DNA from: Rhexocercosporidium sp. MPI-PUGE-AT-0058
Lineage: Eukaryota; Ascomycota; Leotiomycetes; Helotiales
Reading direction: 5' to 3'
Assembly: GCA_020746875.1 (NCBI GenBank)
Contig: JAGTJL010000009.1
Span: 2,418,001-2,482,000, forward strand
DNA length: 64,000 nucleotides
Part shown: positions 35,211-47,038 of the stretch, one piece after another
Layout: each line of letters begins with the position of its first letter
Position numbering within the stretch: position 1 is the stretch's first letter
Translations under genes and position numbers: made by a program
Notes under the pieces: model-generated
Databases searched by the model: none
Told to the model about the DNA's origin: nothing
The model's input: only the letters and a program-made list of their open reading frames with translations

Positions 35211-36051
35211 TAGAATTGATCACATTCATTCGGAACATAGATATGTTGATACTCTCATAGTAGTCAGTTTCATTTGAATCGAACAATGAAATATTTAAAG
35301 ACAATAATTCTGTAGTTGAGCAGACATGATGTGATGAAGTTGAGAAGTTCAGGCTGATCATACATCACAGGCGGGCTGAGACGCGCCTAGCCCGTGGGGT
35401 AGCCTGGGAGACATATGCTGAGATCTGCGCCTTCTGAATCCGATAGTCCGTATATGTCAGCAAAAGATGTTAGCTCATCTCATCAGTCTTTGTAATTTCA
35501 AAGTTCTCAGCGAACGATAGAAGCGGATTGACTAGGGAGAGGGTAATGATGAACGAGATACTGAGAAAAATTGGACTAGAAGGCTATCCGAGTGGAAAGC
35601 TTGTAGCATCCCGGTTTTCATTTTCAATTTCGAATGCTGAGGCGTGCAAAGGAGAGAGGCATGGAGGGAGCAGATACGAGTACTGATTCAATGTCCTCGC
35701 CGTGAGTTTTCGATTCTGTGATATGCAAATGGAAGTCGAGCCGTAGAGTGTCAGTTTATACTGGTAGATCAGGATGGAAAAAATCGAGGACGGAAAGGGA
35801 TGGTTAGCAGGTTCTAAGATCTGTAGGTGACCCTTTACTTGGGCTTTACTTCAGACAATGGAGAGGAGAGAGGAGGGAATGCATACGTTTCACTTCGCGA
35901 GCTTGTGCATTATGCAATTAGCTAACATCACTAGCTCTTCGATGGGCTGAGTTGTCGATGTTTCAAGTCCCCAGACCATGAAATCATTGCTGCTTCCTTC
36001 CAACTACAGCAACTACATATCCTATCCAGTCCATCTACTTCAACCCCATTC
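35211..36051. other. Intergenic region, nothing recognised
   Basis: The 3' regions of the RGS gene and of the minus-strand gene ending at 36052 meet here. No protein-like frame was found. Confidence 0.5.
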
Positions 36052-36737
36052 TCAAAATCTACCACCAGCCATCCCCTCCAACACCACCTCCCTCCTCTTC
36101 TTCTCATCCATACTCTCATCCGCACTCTCATCCACACTCTCAACCGTGACCTCGACCCCCTCCCCCTGGCCATCCTTTCCCTTCATAATAGCCTTCTCAA
36201 AAAGACTCTCCACCACCTCTCCATCCTCCATAACCACATCGCCATCTTCATCTCCACCTTCATGGCGATATCCATGTTCATCCCGCTCAATACTCTCTAA
36301 TACATCTGCATCTCCTTCCTCCTCACCATCATCGCGAGAATCACCATCTAGATCCACACTCTCCAACCACCCCCTAATATCCTTCCCTTCCTCCTCTCCA
36401 TCCTCACCACCGCCACCAGCCATCAACTTCTCCTCGCTCCTCGTCCCACCCCTCCCCGCCTCCCCAACACCAAGCTGAAACTCGATACAGCAACAACAGT
36501 CATAATACCTTCGTATCCGACTATTCTTTAAATCGGCACAGAGGAGCGGGTTGCGCTTGTAGCAGTGTAGACGGATTAGGTGTTTGTGCGCGCAATCGTC
36601 TAGAGGGTGCGTTAGGATCGGTTTGCGGAGGAGGAGAGAGTCTGAGGATGGGGGATAGGGGGACAGGGGATGAGAGGGGAAAAGGAGGGAGATAGGGAAG
36701 GGAAAACCGTACAAACGAATGTTTTTGCGATGCACAT
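36052..36737 (-). CDS. Small Cys-rich protein with acidic tail, function unknown
   Basis: Two exons (36713-36737 and 36052-36641) give 204 residues. The start MCIAKTFVY lies on a 25-nt exon with a GTACGG donor. The 71-nt intron restores frame to DDCAHKHLIRLHCYKRNPLL and IRRYYDCCCCIEFQ. The Cys/His spacing resembles small fungal proteins that begin MCI..., with a Cys-His segment and a YYDCCC-like block, and suggests zinc binding. The remaining 120 residues are highly acidic (EDGEEEGKDIRGWLESVD and later Asp/Glu runs). Without the first exon the frame still runs but lacks a good start. A long plus-strand Ser/Pro frame over the same DNA is its mirror. Confidence 0.55.
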
Positions 36738-37463
36738 CTTGACGCGGTGTCTGTTTGTTTATTGGTGGGAGAGGAAGATTCGGGTTCTGAGTTTTGACGT
36801 GTCAGGATGGGATGTGACGAGACTGGAAGTGAGGTGTCGTGAAAACGCGTGGAGATTTCTCCAATGTAGACTGTAGGTGGGATTTGTGTGGTATTGTTCT
36901 GTGGTAGAAATCTCAGATCGATATTGAGGTTGAGATCGTGATTGACCAAAGTCGAAGATTTTATGTTGTCGATGCTGAGGTAGATGCTGGAATCGGAATC
37001 AAAGTTGAAGTTGGAGTCGAGTAGAAAGGCGAAGAAACCAAGTGATCACGTCTTTTGAGAATTTCTTTCCTCCTATTGTAGAGCGTCAAGCGAGCTTTCT
37101 GTGTCAAATTCACCTTTGAGGTTCGTGTCGCTCTTTGCTCCCTTTGATAGCGTGGTCGGCGGCATTGGTAGCGGTGCTCGGAGGAGGTGTCCTGTAGCGA
37201 AAAAGGAATGAATAGGTGGATTCGATTCTCGTATTTGGGGTTCACAGGAAGTAGATGAATGTAGGGTTTGAAAAAAGGTTGTAATCGATGAATGAATGTA
37301 GACTGTTTCGAGGCTACTGGGAAGAGGTTTTGGATGTATTGTCATTATTGCCAAGATCCACATCTTCTTAAGCGAGAATAGAGCGTGTCAACAATGAGCA
37401 GAATGTAGTGATATTTCTCAGGTATCTCCTTGCTTCTATGAACATGTTGGATGGCTTCTAAGA
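36738..37463. other. Intergenic region, nothing supported
   Basis: Upstream region of the Cys-rich gene and 3' region of the NACHT-ankyrin gene. Several short minus-strand frames here are Ser/Pro-rich and lack domains. Confidence 0.45.
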
Positions 37464-40400
37464 TCAATTGTCGTCGATTATCTCTTCCACTTTCAACCAG
37501 CTGAAATCAAGACCGTTGTCTTTCTCCGCTGGCTTGTCTTTCTTGTGTAACCCTTCAATCACAACACCCGAATCGGCTCTCGAAGGCGTAACGCTCTCAT
37601 CGTCAGCATCGGCATCAATATCTCCGTTTTCCTGAGTCTCAGTCTCAGTTCCCGTCTCCGTCTCATCCCCATCATCTCCATCCTCATCGTCATCTTCATC
37701 CTCCCACTCATCCTCCCCCTCCACCGGCTCAGGAACCACAATCTCACTCTCGCTCCATTCATCCTCCTCCCCATCCTCTACCTCCTCCAAAGCCTCTTTA
37801 ACAGTCTCCTCCACCTCCTCAAAGATGAATTTCCAATGCTGTTTCGTCTCCCCAATATCCAACATCCCCTCCAGAGTCACTCCCCTCTTCCTCTGACTTC
37901 TAACCAAAGCTCTTGCAATTTCATCATTCTTAAACAAAATCGCCGTCCCAAACGCGCTCCCATACCAACCACCTCTTATCTCCGGATCCGCCCCCCTAGC
38001 AAGTAAAAGGCGTACCAAAGTCAAGTTCTCGGCATTGACAGCAGCCATGAGAGCAGTGCCATATTGGCCTCCAGAGATATTGACGTCAGCTCCTTGATCG
38101 AGTAAGAGTTTCGCCGTCTTCTCCCTCCCAGCAACACAAGCTGCTTGGAGCGCGGTACGATATCTCCCACCCACCATATTAACGTCCGCGCCATATTTAA
38201 TCAGCAAACGAATCATCGCAAATGACCCTTTAAAAGCAGCTGCCTGTAGCACCGACCCGAAATGTCCAGCTTTGGCACTTACATCAGCACCGCGCTCCAG
38301 CAAACACGCCACAGCAGCTACATTCCCCGCCAGCGCAGCAGCATGCAACGCCGTTCCATATGGACCTTTCGTCTTCGCATTAACATCCGCACCCGCCTCC
38401 AGGATTCTTTCAATAACTTCCACGCAGCCGTTTTCGTCCCCTATAGCAGCACTCTGCAATATCGAGCCTCGCTTCGTAGCGAGATGGACATCCGCACCAG
38501 CAGCTAGTAGCATCTCAATATCATCCATATCCTGCGTCTGACACGCCAGGAAAAGAGGACTCCGTCCCGATCTCTCCCACACGAGATTCGGATCCGCGCC
38601 CTTCTCTAACAAGCGCTTCACCATCCCCGGTTCGCCTTCTACAACAGCCGCTCCTAACGGCGTCGAATTGGCACCTCCGATGGCGTTCACATCGGCGTTA
38701 TTATCAAGAAATAAATCGATTAGAGCTTCTTCGTCGTCGGACCGCTGCACAATGACAAAATGGAGAGGTGATCCGTGTTTCCCGCAGGGAATGTTGACGT
38801 CTGCGTGGTGGTGCTGTACGATTTGGTGGACGAGCGTGTGGCAGGCTCCGGAGATGGCGGAGCCGAGTGCGGATCCCCATTTTCCACCGTAGATTTTGTG
38901 CGAGGCGCCATGGGCGTAGAGGGTGCGTGTTGCGATGTAATAGCCGCTTCTGTAGGCTGCTTGGAGGGCGGTGCCATACACGCCGCCGAAGGCGTTGACG
39001 TCTGCGCCGGCGGAGAGGAGGATGCTGAGTTTTTCTTCGTCGTCTGGGAGCGTTAGTGTTGGGGACTGGCTTGTGTGCGAAACTCGGGATAGTTCTCCCA
39101 TTAAGAGGTAAGTAGTAGCATTAACCCGGGGAGAGGAAGAGATGTTGTGAGAAAGAGAGAGAAACGTATACTTACTATTACTATCATCACACATCACAGC
39201 CTGAAGCGCAGAGTGCCACTTTCCACCAGTCTTGTTCACATCAGCTCCAGCTTCAATCAGAATCTTCAACCCATCTGCATCTCCCTGACATGCCATAGCG
39301 ATGATCGCATATGGTAGATCTCCACCGCCGTTCAAGTTCACATCGGCCCCATGCCGCAGAAGCGCGTGAAAGCCATTGCTCTGGTAATCTTCATAAGTCA
39401 TTTCTTTACCAACACAAGCTGCGATTAGGGCCGTTCCGTACTTTTACTGCAGTCAGTACTGTACATTTTCGTTTTACAATGAAGTGACGCTTACCTGACC
39501 CACATGATGCTGATTGACATCCGCCCCAGCTTCAACAAGCAGATCAACGCACTTGTCATTCAAAGAAAGAGCAGCAGCTTGTAAAGCTGTTCCGAAAGTA
39601 CCCCCAACGACATGCACATCACTCCCCAATTCTAGGAGCGCAGTGATCGATTCAGCTTGGCCGTAATAAGCCGCGCATTGAAGAGCAGTCTTGAAGACAG
39701 TATCATCCCTTTCGAGTGTAAGAAGTGCTCCAGCCTTCACCAATTGATGTATCAAAGCAATATGACCATGCTCGGCAGCGACTTCTAGGGCAGTGACGGT
39801 ACCAGTACTTTCATCCAGGTCCAGATTCGGGTCTGAGCAGAGGTTGATATCAGCACCTCTGTCCATAAGGATATCGATTGCTGCCTCATTTTCCAATCGA
39901 ACCGCAGCCATTAGCGGCGTGCACTCATCACCGTTTACGGTATTTGGATCCGCACCGTTGTCCAAAAGGAGATTCATAGCCTGTATATCTCCACGTCTGA
40001 TAGCCGCGATGAGCGCACAACCTGCTTTCTCTTTACTGCCTGGAGTGACCAACTCATTGGCGTCAGATCCAGCAGCGAGGAGGATCTCCAAGACTTTCTG
40101 ATTGCAGTGATCGCTGTCTATCGCAGCTATCAGAGGCGTAACGTGGAGTCCAGCTTCAGCTTCAACTGAAGCTCCCAGATCCAGTAGGACTTGAACGAGA
40201 TGCGCATTGCCTTTGTGAGCAGCGAGTCCGAGAGGTGTCCATTCCTCAGTCGACCGAAGCTCTCCCATTCCGTCGATATCGACGCCATTGCTGATAAAAT
40301 ACCGGACCAACTCCTCGTGCCCCTTGCGCACTGCTATGATTGTGGCGTCTAAATTGTCATTCGTGTTTTCCATCGGTACGCCTAATTCGACGAGTAGTTT

Positions 40401-43400
40401 TACCATCTCCAGGTTTCCGGCTGCAGCAGCACTCACGAGTGCCGTGCCCCTGACACCGCCTTGCATATTGACATCGACTCCAGCATCCGCGAGCACACGC
40501 ACGATATCCTTGTAGCCGTTGAAAGCCGCAGCTTGCAAGGAGTTCCCGTAGTGTGAATCGAACGCTTCGACATCCGCACCAGCCGCAAGCAAAACCTGGA
40601 CGATTTCCAGATGTCCTTCTGCGCTAGCTGCGTTCAGGGCATTTCGATGTTTACCTCCCTTGGCATTGACATCCGCACCATGAGCAAGGAGTAGTTCAAC
40701 AACGTCAAGTCTCCCTGCGCAGCAAGCGGAATGCAACGCATCAGCACCCTTGTCATTCTCGTCGTTGACTCGAGCCCCGAGATCAATTAGCTTCTTGACT
40801 AGATCAATCTTCCCGAGAGCCGCTGCTGCCATGAGGGCACAGTCATGACGACCGCCTTGGATATTTACGTTTGCTCCCTTATCCAGCATCTCGTTGATGA
40901 TCGAATCGTCTTTTCCGACAATAGCAGCGATCAGAGGGGTCGAATACCAACCTCCTCGGCCATTGATTGATGCTCCACCTTCTAGCAGAAGCTTGGTTAC
41001 GCGACGATGTCCTTTCTCTGCCGCAGCTGATAAGGGTGTTCCGAACCGTGGATCTGCGACTTTGAGATTGGCTCCTCTTTTGAGGAGGACGGTTACGACC
41101 TGAGGATGGCCTTCTAGTGCTGCAATTTGGAGCGCTGTGCCGTATTTGCCACCTTTGCCATCAATCGGTGCACCGGCTGCGAGGAGGACTTCGGTAGCTT
41201 CAGCATGGCCTCGAGAAGCAGCTAGATACAGATACCGGGCAAGCTTTACTTTCTCTGCATCTGCGAAACATCTCTTGAGAAGAATCTCGAGAACAGTGGC
41301 GTGACCTTCAGTAGCTGCTGCTGTGAGGGGGTCATCTGTCTTCTGGAGTTCGATAGCTGTCTCAGCCCCTTCATCGAGGAGCGAGTCAACAGTTTTGGGA
41401 AGGCCAAAGAACGAGGCGTAGTATAATGGTGTGACATGAGGTGGCGAGAGAATAGCCAGAGCGTTCCGTCGATGCTGGAGGTGGTAGATTTGTAGCCATA
41501 GATTGTAATTTCCCCGGCGCTGGGCGCTCGAATGAAATAATTTCTCAATAAGATCATGAATCAGATCTTCTGACGCCAACACGTGGTGAGCATGAATCGG
41601 CCAGGACTTTGCTGCATATTCCAAGAAGCTAAATTCATCGAGAAGCGGGACAACTTCCTCCACAGACCCAACAGGTCGGCGATCAAAGTCCCTATAATTT
41701 AGATATGTCAAACATACCTGCGCCAACTCGGTATGGACCTCCTCCTGCGCGATGTAGTAAACACTCAAACTCTCTTTGATCCTGACTGAAGTCAAGAACT
41801 CCTTAACAGTAAAATGAGCAAGCGACACTTTCTGGTCGTCCGATACCGTGATCAGACTACTGCAATACCCAACGATATCTTCCGGATCCATTACATCGTC
41901 CGGATCCACATTCTCGTTCTCAGCATCTGGATCAATAGCTATCGCTGATGCCAACTCTTTCAGAGTCATCTCTCTGGCCCCGCGGACGAGCCATTTGAGT
42001 AGCTTCTGAACGATTTCTTGATGGTCTTCGTCTATGGATTGGAGGATTCGGAGGTAAGTTTCCTCGAGCGTTTTCGGAAGATGTTTGAGTGCCTCTCGGA
42101 TGGCGTTGTGGGTTTTGAATTTACAAAGGTGGTCGATTTGACAATTGATCCATTGGAACCTGTAACATGTTATTAGCCAGATTTACAATCATCGTACAAC
42201 GATCGAGAGCCAAGAAGGGATTTAAAACTTACATGCCCTCCGCTTTCAATACCAGAGTATCAGAAATCTGCTTCCTTAGCTCATCATCCTTAACCTTCAA
42301 CTTCTTCGACGCAATCCTTGTATTCAGCGTCGCATCCACATAACTCTCAATATCACTCGAGACATGCGTAGCTCTCATTTTCAGATTCGGAAAATCCTTG
42401 AACTCCTCGTTGATAAGAGGATCCTCTCTCGAGCTGACCAAAATCTTGATATGTTCCACCGAATCTCCGATCGCAGAGATGGCTTTTAGGATACATTCTC
42501 GATCATGACATTCATCCACAGCGTCGATGACGATGAAAACTTTCCGGAAGGAAGCGGCTAGGAATTGGCTGAAATTGCTTCGTACTAGGTCTAAAGACGG
42601 AGGTGCTAGGTTGGCGACCCGGTCGTCTTTGTATTGGTCTTGGTAGAACTTCTGGACGTTCTGGTAGACGGCCATGTTCTGGCTGCTGAGTTGATTAAGG
42701 AGAGTCCGGAGGACTGTAGAGGGGTCTTGTTTCATGGGGTCTTTGTAGTCGCAGAAGAAATATGCCAGGCCGATTTCGCTACTCTGGTATTCGTGCTTCA
42801 GGTAGTTGATGACGGTGGAAGTCAATACGGTCTTCCCAGCACCTGGGATGGCATGCAGCCAGAACAGAGGCGAGCTATCATCCATGAGCCAATTCTGGAA
42901 TTCCGTACAACCCAAGAACCACGATCCAGTAGATCCGTATCGAAGCTTGACGGACGCATTATGATTGCTCAGCACATCAGCCGGGGCAAGCCACTTGGTG
43001 ATCTTCTCCATCCCACTATCCTCTACTTCACTCCGCCATTGCTTTTGAAATTGCTCCGTCTCTTCCCATCGGCTACTTTGAATTGTTCGATCCTTAGCCG
43101 CTCGGACTCGCTCAGCATGCGCCTCTTCCTTCTCAGCTAGATTAATCTCAAACTCAATCTTCGCCATAACTTCCGTGAGTCTCGTACGGATCTCCCCAAA
43201 CTGGATCTTGAACGGCTTCCACACAAGCTTGATGAGTGTTGACAACCCGACAGGTGTGATGGCCCGTAAATGGTTCTTGCTCGTCCGTTCACTGGCTTTG
43301 ACGAAGACATGTCGTGCTTTGGTGCAGAACTCAAACATGATCTGGAAGACCTCGACCATGAACGATTTCAGCTGATCGTTGTTGGGGAAGAGTTGAGGGA

Positions 43401-43924
43401 GACGTCTGAGCTGTGATAAGTTCAGACCCATGATCTCCATCATATCTGAGATCTTGTCGAAGTACTCGGTGTACTCTTTCGCTAACTACTTCGCTTCAGT
43501 ATCTTGCCCCAAAAATGCTCTCAAATATGCCCATAGGTGGCAAGTGGCCCAACTCACATGCAACACAATCCGAAAAGAACCCCATAGCGGCGACAGGATC
43601 GTCGAACTCGCATTCGCAATAACATCAAACGCAGAACAATACTGCTCGATCCCCGCGATGAACGGCTTCAGGGCCACAGAAGCTTTGCGGCTTGCACTCT
43701 TGGCCTTGTGTTGGCTCTCCGCCGACTGTACATCGGCGAGGAGGTTCTCGACTACGGTCGTAGCGACGAATAGCTCTTTTTCTTTTGGCGACAGAGTCGT
43801 GAAGAAAGATTCTACGATGCCACCGAGTCGCGTCTTTAACTCCCTAGGTGTTTGTCAGTGGCGCTTCTCTTGAATTTGCTTTCGCCCCAATGTCGACTCA
43901 CCTGTCTGAGACCCTACCCGTCAT
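37464..43924 (-). CDS. NACHT-ankyrin NLR-like protein
   Basis: Six exons (43902-43924, 43558-43843, 42233-43485, 39495-42159, 39176-39440, 37464-39043) give 2023 residues. The N-terminal ~270 residues are helical with no catalytic motif (VALKPFIAGIEQYCSAFDVI and following). The NACHT NTPase has Walker A in FWLHAIPGAGKTVLT (about 311-325) and Walker B in KVFIVIDAVDEC (about 418-429), then SSREDPLINEEF and a winged-helix-like segment (LPKTLEETYLRILQSIDEDH). From about residue 690 to 1830 there are roughly 30 ankyrin repeats, many nearly uniform (GADVN, then GGxYGTALQAAA). The last ~110 residues are acidic. Such proteins are fungal intracellular receptors, some controlling incompatibility or programmed cell death. 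All junctions keep frame. The fifth intron (132 nt) is itself open and in frame, so it could be retained. Confidence 0.92.
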
Positions 43925-44709
43925 TCTGTTGACTGTCCCTTGACCCTAAAATGCTATGCTTAAACTCAAAAACGAGTAAGAGAAGAAAGAAATAAGGAAA
44001 AACGCAAGCTTCGTGTCAACTGTCAACAGGGAGAGAAGTTAGAATTTAGAACATTGAGATGAAATGCTGTGTGATCCTTTTGGCCCCCAACCACTACGAG
44101 GCCCACATGCAGTCAGCAAGGAGCTGTGGCGTTGGTGTCATGTTGGCGCCTATCAGGATAACTGATTGATAACTGTGCACAACCGAGAGAAGCGAGACAC
44201 AGGTCTAAATTTTGATGCGAGATATCCAAATACAGACATTGGTGGTGTAGGTATTCAGACGGGAAAGACGCGATCGGGAGGGGCTATGAGGCTTGGCATG
44301 TTTCTGCATGGCCGTAGAGCCAGCATATTGTCTTCGAAGGACATATATTAAACAACTCCCTACGGCGCCGTAGATAATTCAGTAGGTGAAAGAGGGAAGA
44401 CTAGTGGGGGATTTGAAGGTGGGGGTTTCGTTCGAAATCACGGGGAGCAAGTCTGGTTGTATCATTTCCAAGGGCCTTGAAAAGCCAGTCATAATTTTTG
44501 CGCCGTCTAACTCAATATGCTATGAAGTAGCTATGGTATGAATGCACATCCAAGTCCAGGTGCTTATGATTGAAGAATAAAACGCCACCCATCCCAAGAC
44601 CATTCACTAAGTTCGGAGTCTCAACGTTTGTGAAAATGATGCAACGCCTATGAATCCATCGAACTCCGCCGCACACATTTCAATCAAAAATGACCGAACC
44701 CAGACAAAT
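43925..44709. other. Intergenic region, promoter of the NACHT-ankyrin gene
   Basis: Upstream region of the NLR-like gene and 3' region of DUG3. No TATA box or protein-like frame is evident. Confidence 0.45.
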
Positions 44710-46272
44710 TCAGTTGAGCTCAGGGAAGTACTGAGCAATCTTCAAGGGGTCTCCGTAGTTTCGCGGAGGTGGAGAGTCAGGCTCAAGTGCTTGAACTGGG
44801 TGAGTTACCTGTGGAGGCTCAATAGCTGAAAGAGATTTCCGCTTCTTCTTAGTGTTCCCTAGCTGTTGAGGCTTTGACGAGTCTCGAGAGCTGAGGCTTT
44901 GAAGAGATAGATTGCGGGAGTCTGACAGCGAGCTTGTTGCTCCTGGGGGAATGTTCTCGTTGGCGGGAGACATTGCCGGTGAGACTGAGGGGGCGTGCAT
45001 GGAGGGGGTGAGAGTGCTTGTTAAGCTGTCGTGTAGACTGGCTGAGAGATATGATGCCTTGCGGGTGGGAACGCCTAGAGTTGTTTTAGGATTTGTGCCA
45101 TTCACAATGCCCTTTTCGTTTGTAACAAGACCTTTGTCTTGGGCGAATTGAGAAGAGCGACGATGGTACGGGTTATAACTGTAGTACTCGTCGATGATTG
45201 GGTGAACCATAACCGTCTGCTTGTGAATCGTGAGGGTTGAGTTGGTTGGGACTGTGACCCAGCTTTCTGTTTTGAATTAACAAGCCTGTACGAGCAGCGT
45301 TGGAAGGACAACATATTGTACCTCTCTCAAAAGTAAGGGGTTCGCTTGCAACCAGAACGATATCGGCACCTTTATCCCGACGATCCATCTGATATTCTCC
45401 CTTTGTACTCTTGTCCTCCCACGTGGTTCCCGAGGAGTAGAACAGACTAGCCGCCTCGTCGGTACGGCTGCTGATATACCGAGTGCAGACAACACTATGT
45501 CCATCCGTAATAGCAAAGTTCAACAAACTTCTGGTGTCTACATGTTCCTTCTCAACCACACATTTTGGTATGTCCGCAATAAAGTCGTTGATCTGCTTGA
45601 TTGTCTTGAGCATAGCTTGCCGTAAAACACCTGGTCCAAACCCGGTTTTAGGCGGACAGCTTGGATTGTAACCCATGCGTTCGAGTGTATCGAGATACAA
45701 GGCAAACGCCCATTCGCTGTCGGTTCCACCTTGTACGCCCAAGTACCACTTATCTGCCAGTCGCTGACCCAATGGTCTCTTGATGTGTGTCCAACCACCT
45801 AAACCCCCATTGTGCATCCACATTAGGCTACCGTGGCAGAAAGGATGGCAGTTGTCGTCGCTCAATGAGCCTTCGGTTGTGGCGCGAACGTGAGCAAAGA
45901 TGAGATGGGAAGCGGTCTTGGAGGCAATTCGTTTAAGGTTGACGCAATTCCACGCAGGTGTAGTGGATGTGAAAATGCAAGGCTCAGGTCCGAGTTTAGG
46001 TTCAGTGTAGTATCCAATTCCGAATCCATCACCTGCAAAAGAGTTAGCATGCAGAAACGCAGACAGTCGTTGCGAACGGACCATTGTGAGGCCTCCTCAT
46101 GTCCAAACGGAGGCGGGAATCGAATGACTGTGTGAGGATAGAATGGGTAGGATCGAGAATCAGCTTCGAAAGCAGGATCTCATCAGAGCCTTTGAAGACC
46201 TGGCTTCTGTTAGCTGAGGGTTCCGTGGGTATGATCTTTCCAAGTTGGCATACTTACCAGGAAGCGACACAT
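44710..46272 (-). CDS. dug3: Class II glutamine amidotransferase Dug3 (glutathione degradation)
   Basis: Four exons (46258-46272, 46082-46199, 45322-46032, 44710-45266) give 466 residues. The start MCRFLVFKGSDEILLSKLIL places Cys2 as the N-terminal nucleophile after Met removal. Other class II motifs are RRPHNGDGFGIGYY, FAHVRATTEGSLSDDNCHPF, MWMHNGGLGGW and GGTDSEWAFALYLD. In yeast, Dug2-Dug3 forms the complex that cleaves the gamma-glutamyl bond of cytosolic glutathione as an alternative to gamma-glutamyl transpeptidase. The conserved part ends near LTIHKQTVMVHPIIDEYYSY. After it come about 150 Ser/Pro-rich residues not present in the 357-residue yeast protein. All joins keep frame; the first exon is 15 nt. 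Dug2 is not in this window. Confidence 0.94.
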
Positions 46273-47038
46273 CTTCGCACAATTTACTCAACAGAACTCG
46301 GCGCGTATAGTTCTTCCTTCTCCTTAGGTAGCAGGCCGGTGTGACAAGAAGAATTTGAGCCTTTATCGATTGCCTACAGTATTGGCAAACGCGCCGGGAA
46401 GTGTTGTTCGACGAAGTGATCCGTTTCTGAGTCAAACCATTGAGCTCCGGTGGCAGTCAGGGGCGAGGCTGAGAGCTCTCCGATGGCGCAATCCAAAGCG
46501 AGACAGGAAAAGCAAGCAATTACCCGAGCAGGTAATTGACGTGAAGGAATGAAGGAATGAAGGAAAGGCAAGAAGAAGTCACAGGAAAAGTAGAGTGCAT
46601 TAAGTAGGTAGGTGTGCAACTAGGTACAAGTGCAAACACGTAGAAAGAGTGAACAGTCAAGAGCCGGTATCTGGTCGTCTCACTCCACCTTTGTACTCAA
46701 GGCTGAGGTGTCAAAATGCTGGCTGGAAAGGCCAAGACAGAGAAGGGGAAGGCAAGCTGCAGCTAAATTCAAGATCCACTGCGGTCGGAGCGGAGTAATG
46801 TTGAGCCGTCATCGAGCCACATATCACTAGCCACACACATACACCGCACGAGCCACACCTCCTGCAGACGCCACTATTCAAGCAAGCATAATAACTGGAC
46901 TGGGCAAGAGGACTGCCGGAGAGGCATCAGACAATTTGAACTCGAGAGCTATCGCCATCGACCTGCAGCCCATGTTCCGAATTCCATGACCCCAGAACAC
47001 TCAAGGAACGCCTTGCTACAATCCTCCGTTTGGATACC
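46273..47038. promoter_or_regulatory. Divergent promoter region of dug3 and mgm1
   Basis: The 766 bases lie between divergently read start codons. Short frames here have no domain. A GGAATGAAGGAATGAAGGAA run at about 46543-46562 is a small direct repeat. Confidence 0.5.

Noticed and set aside
35978..36478. 166-codon Ser/Pro-rich plus-strand frame
   Set aside because: It is the complement of the acidic tail of the minus-strand Cys-rich protein; pure low complexity.
38262..39056. Several plus-strand frames within the ankyrin array
   Set aside because: They repeat every ankyrin unit as Ala/Ser-rich mirrors of the minus-strand gene.
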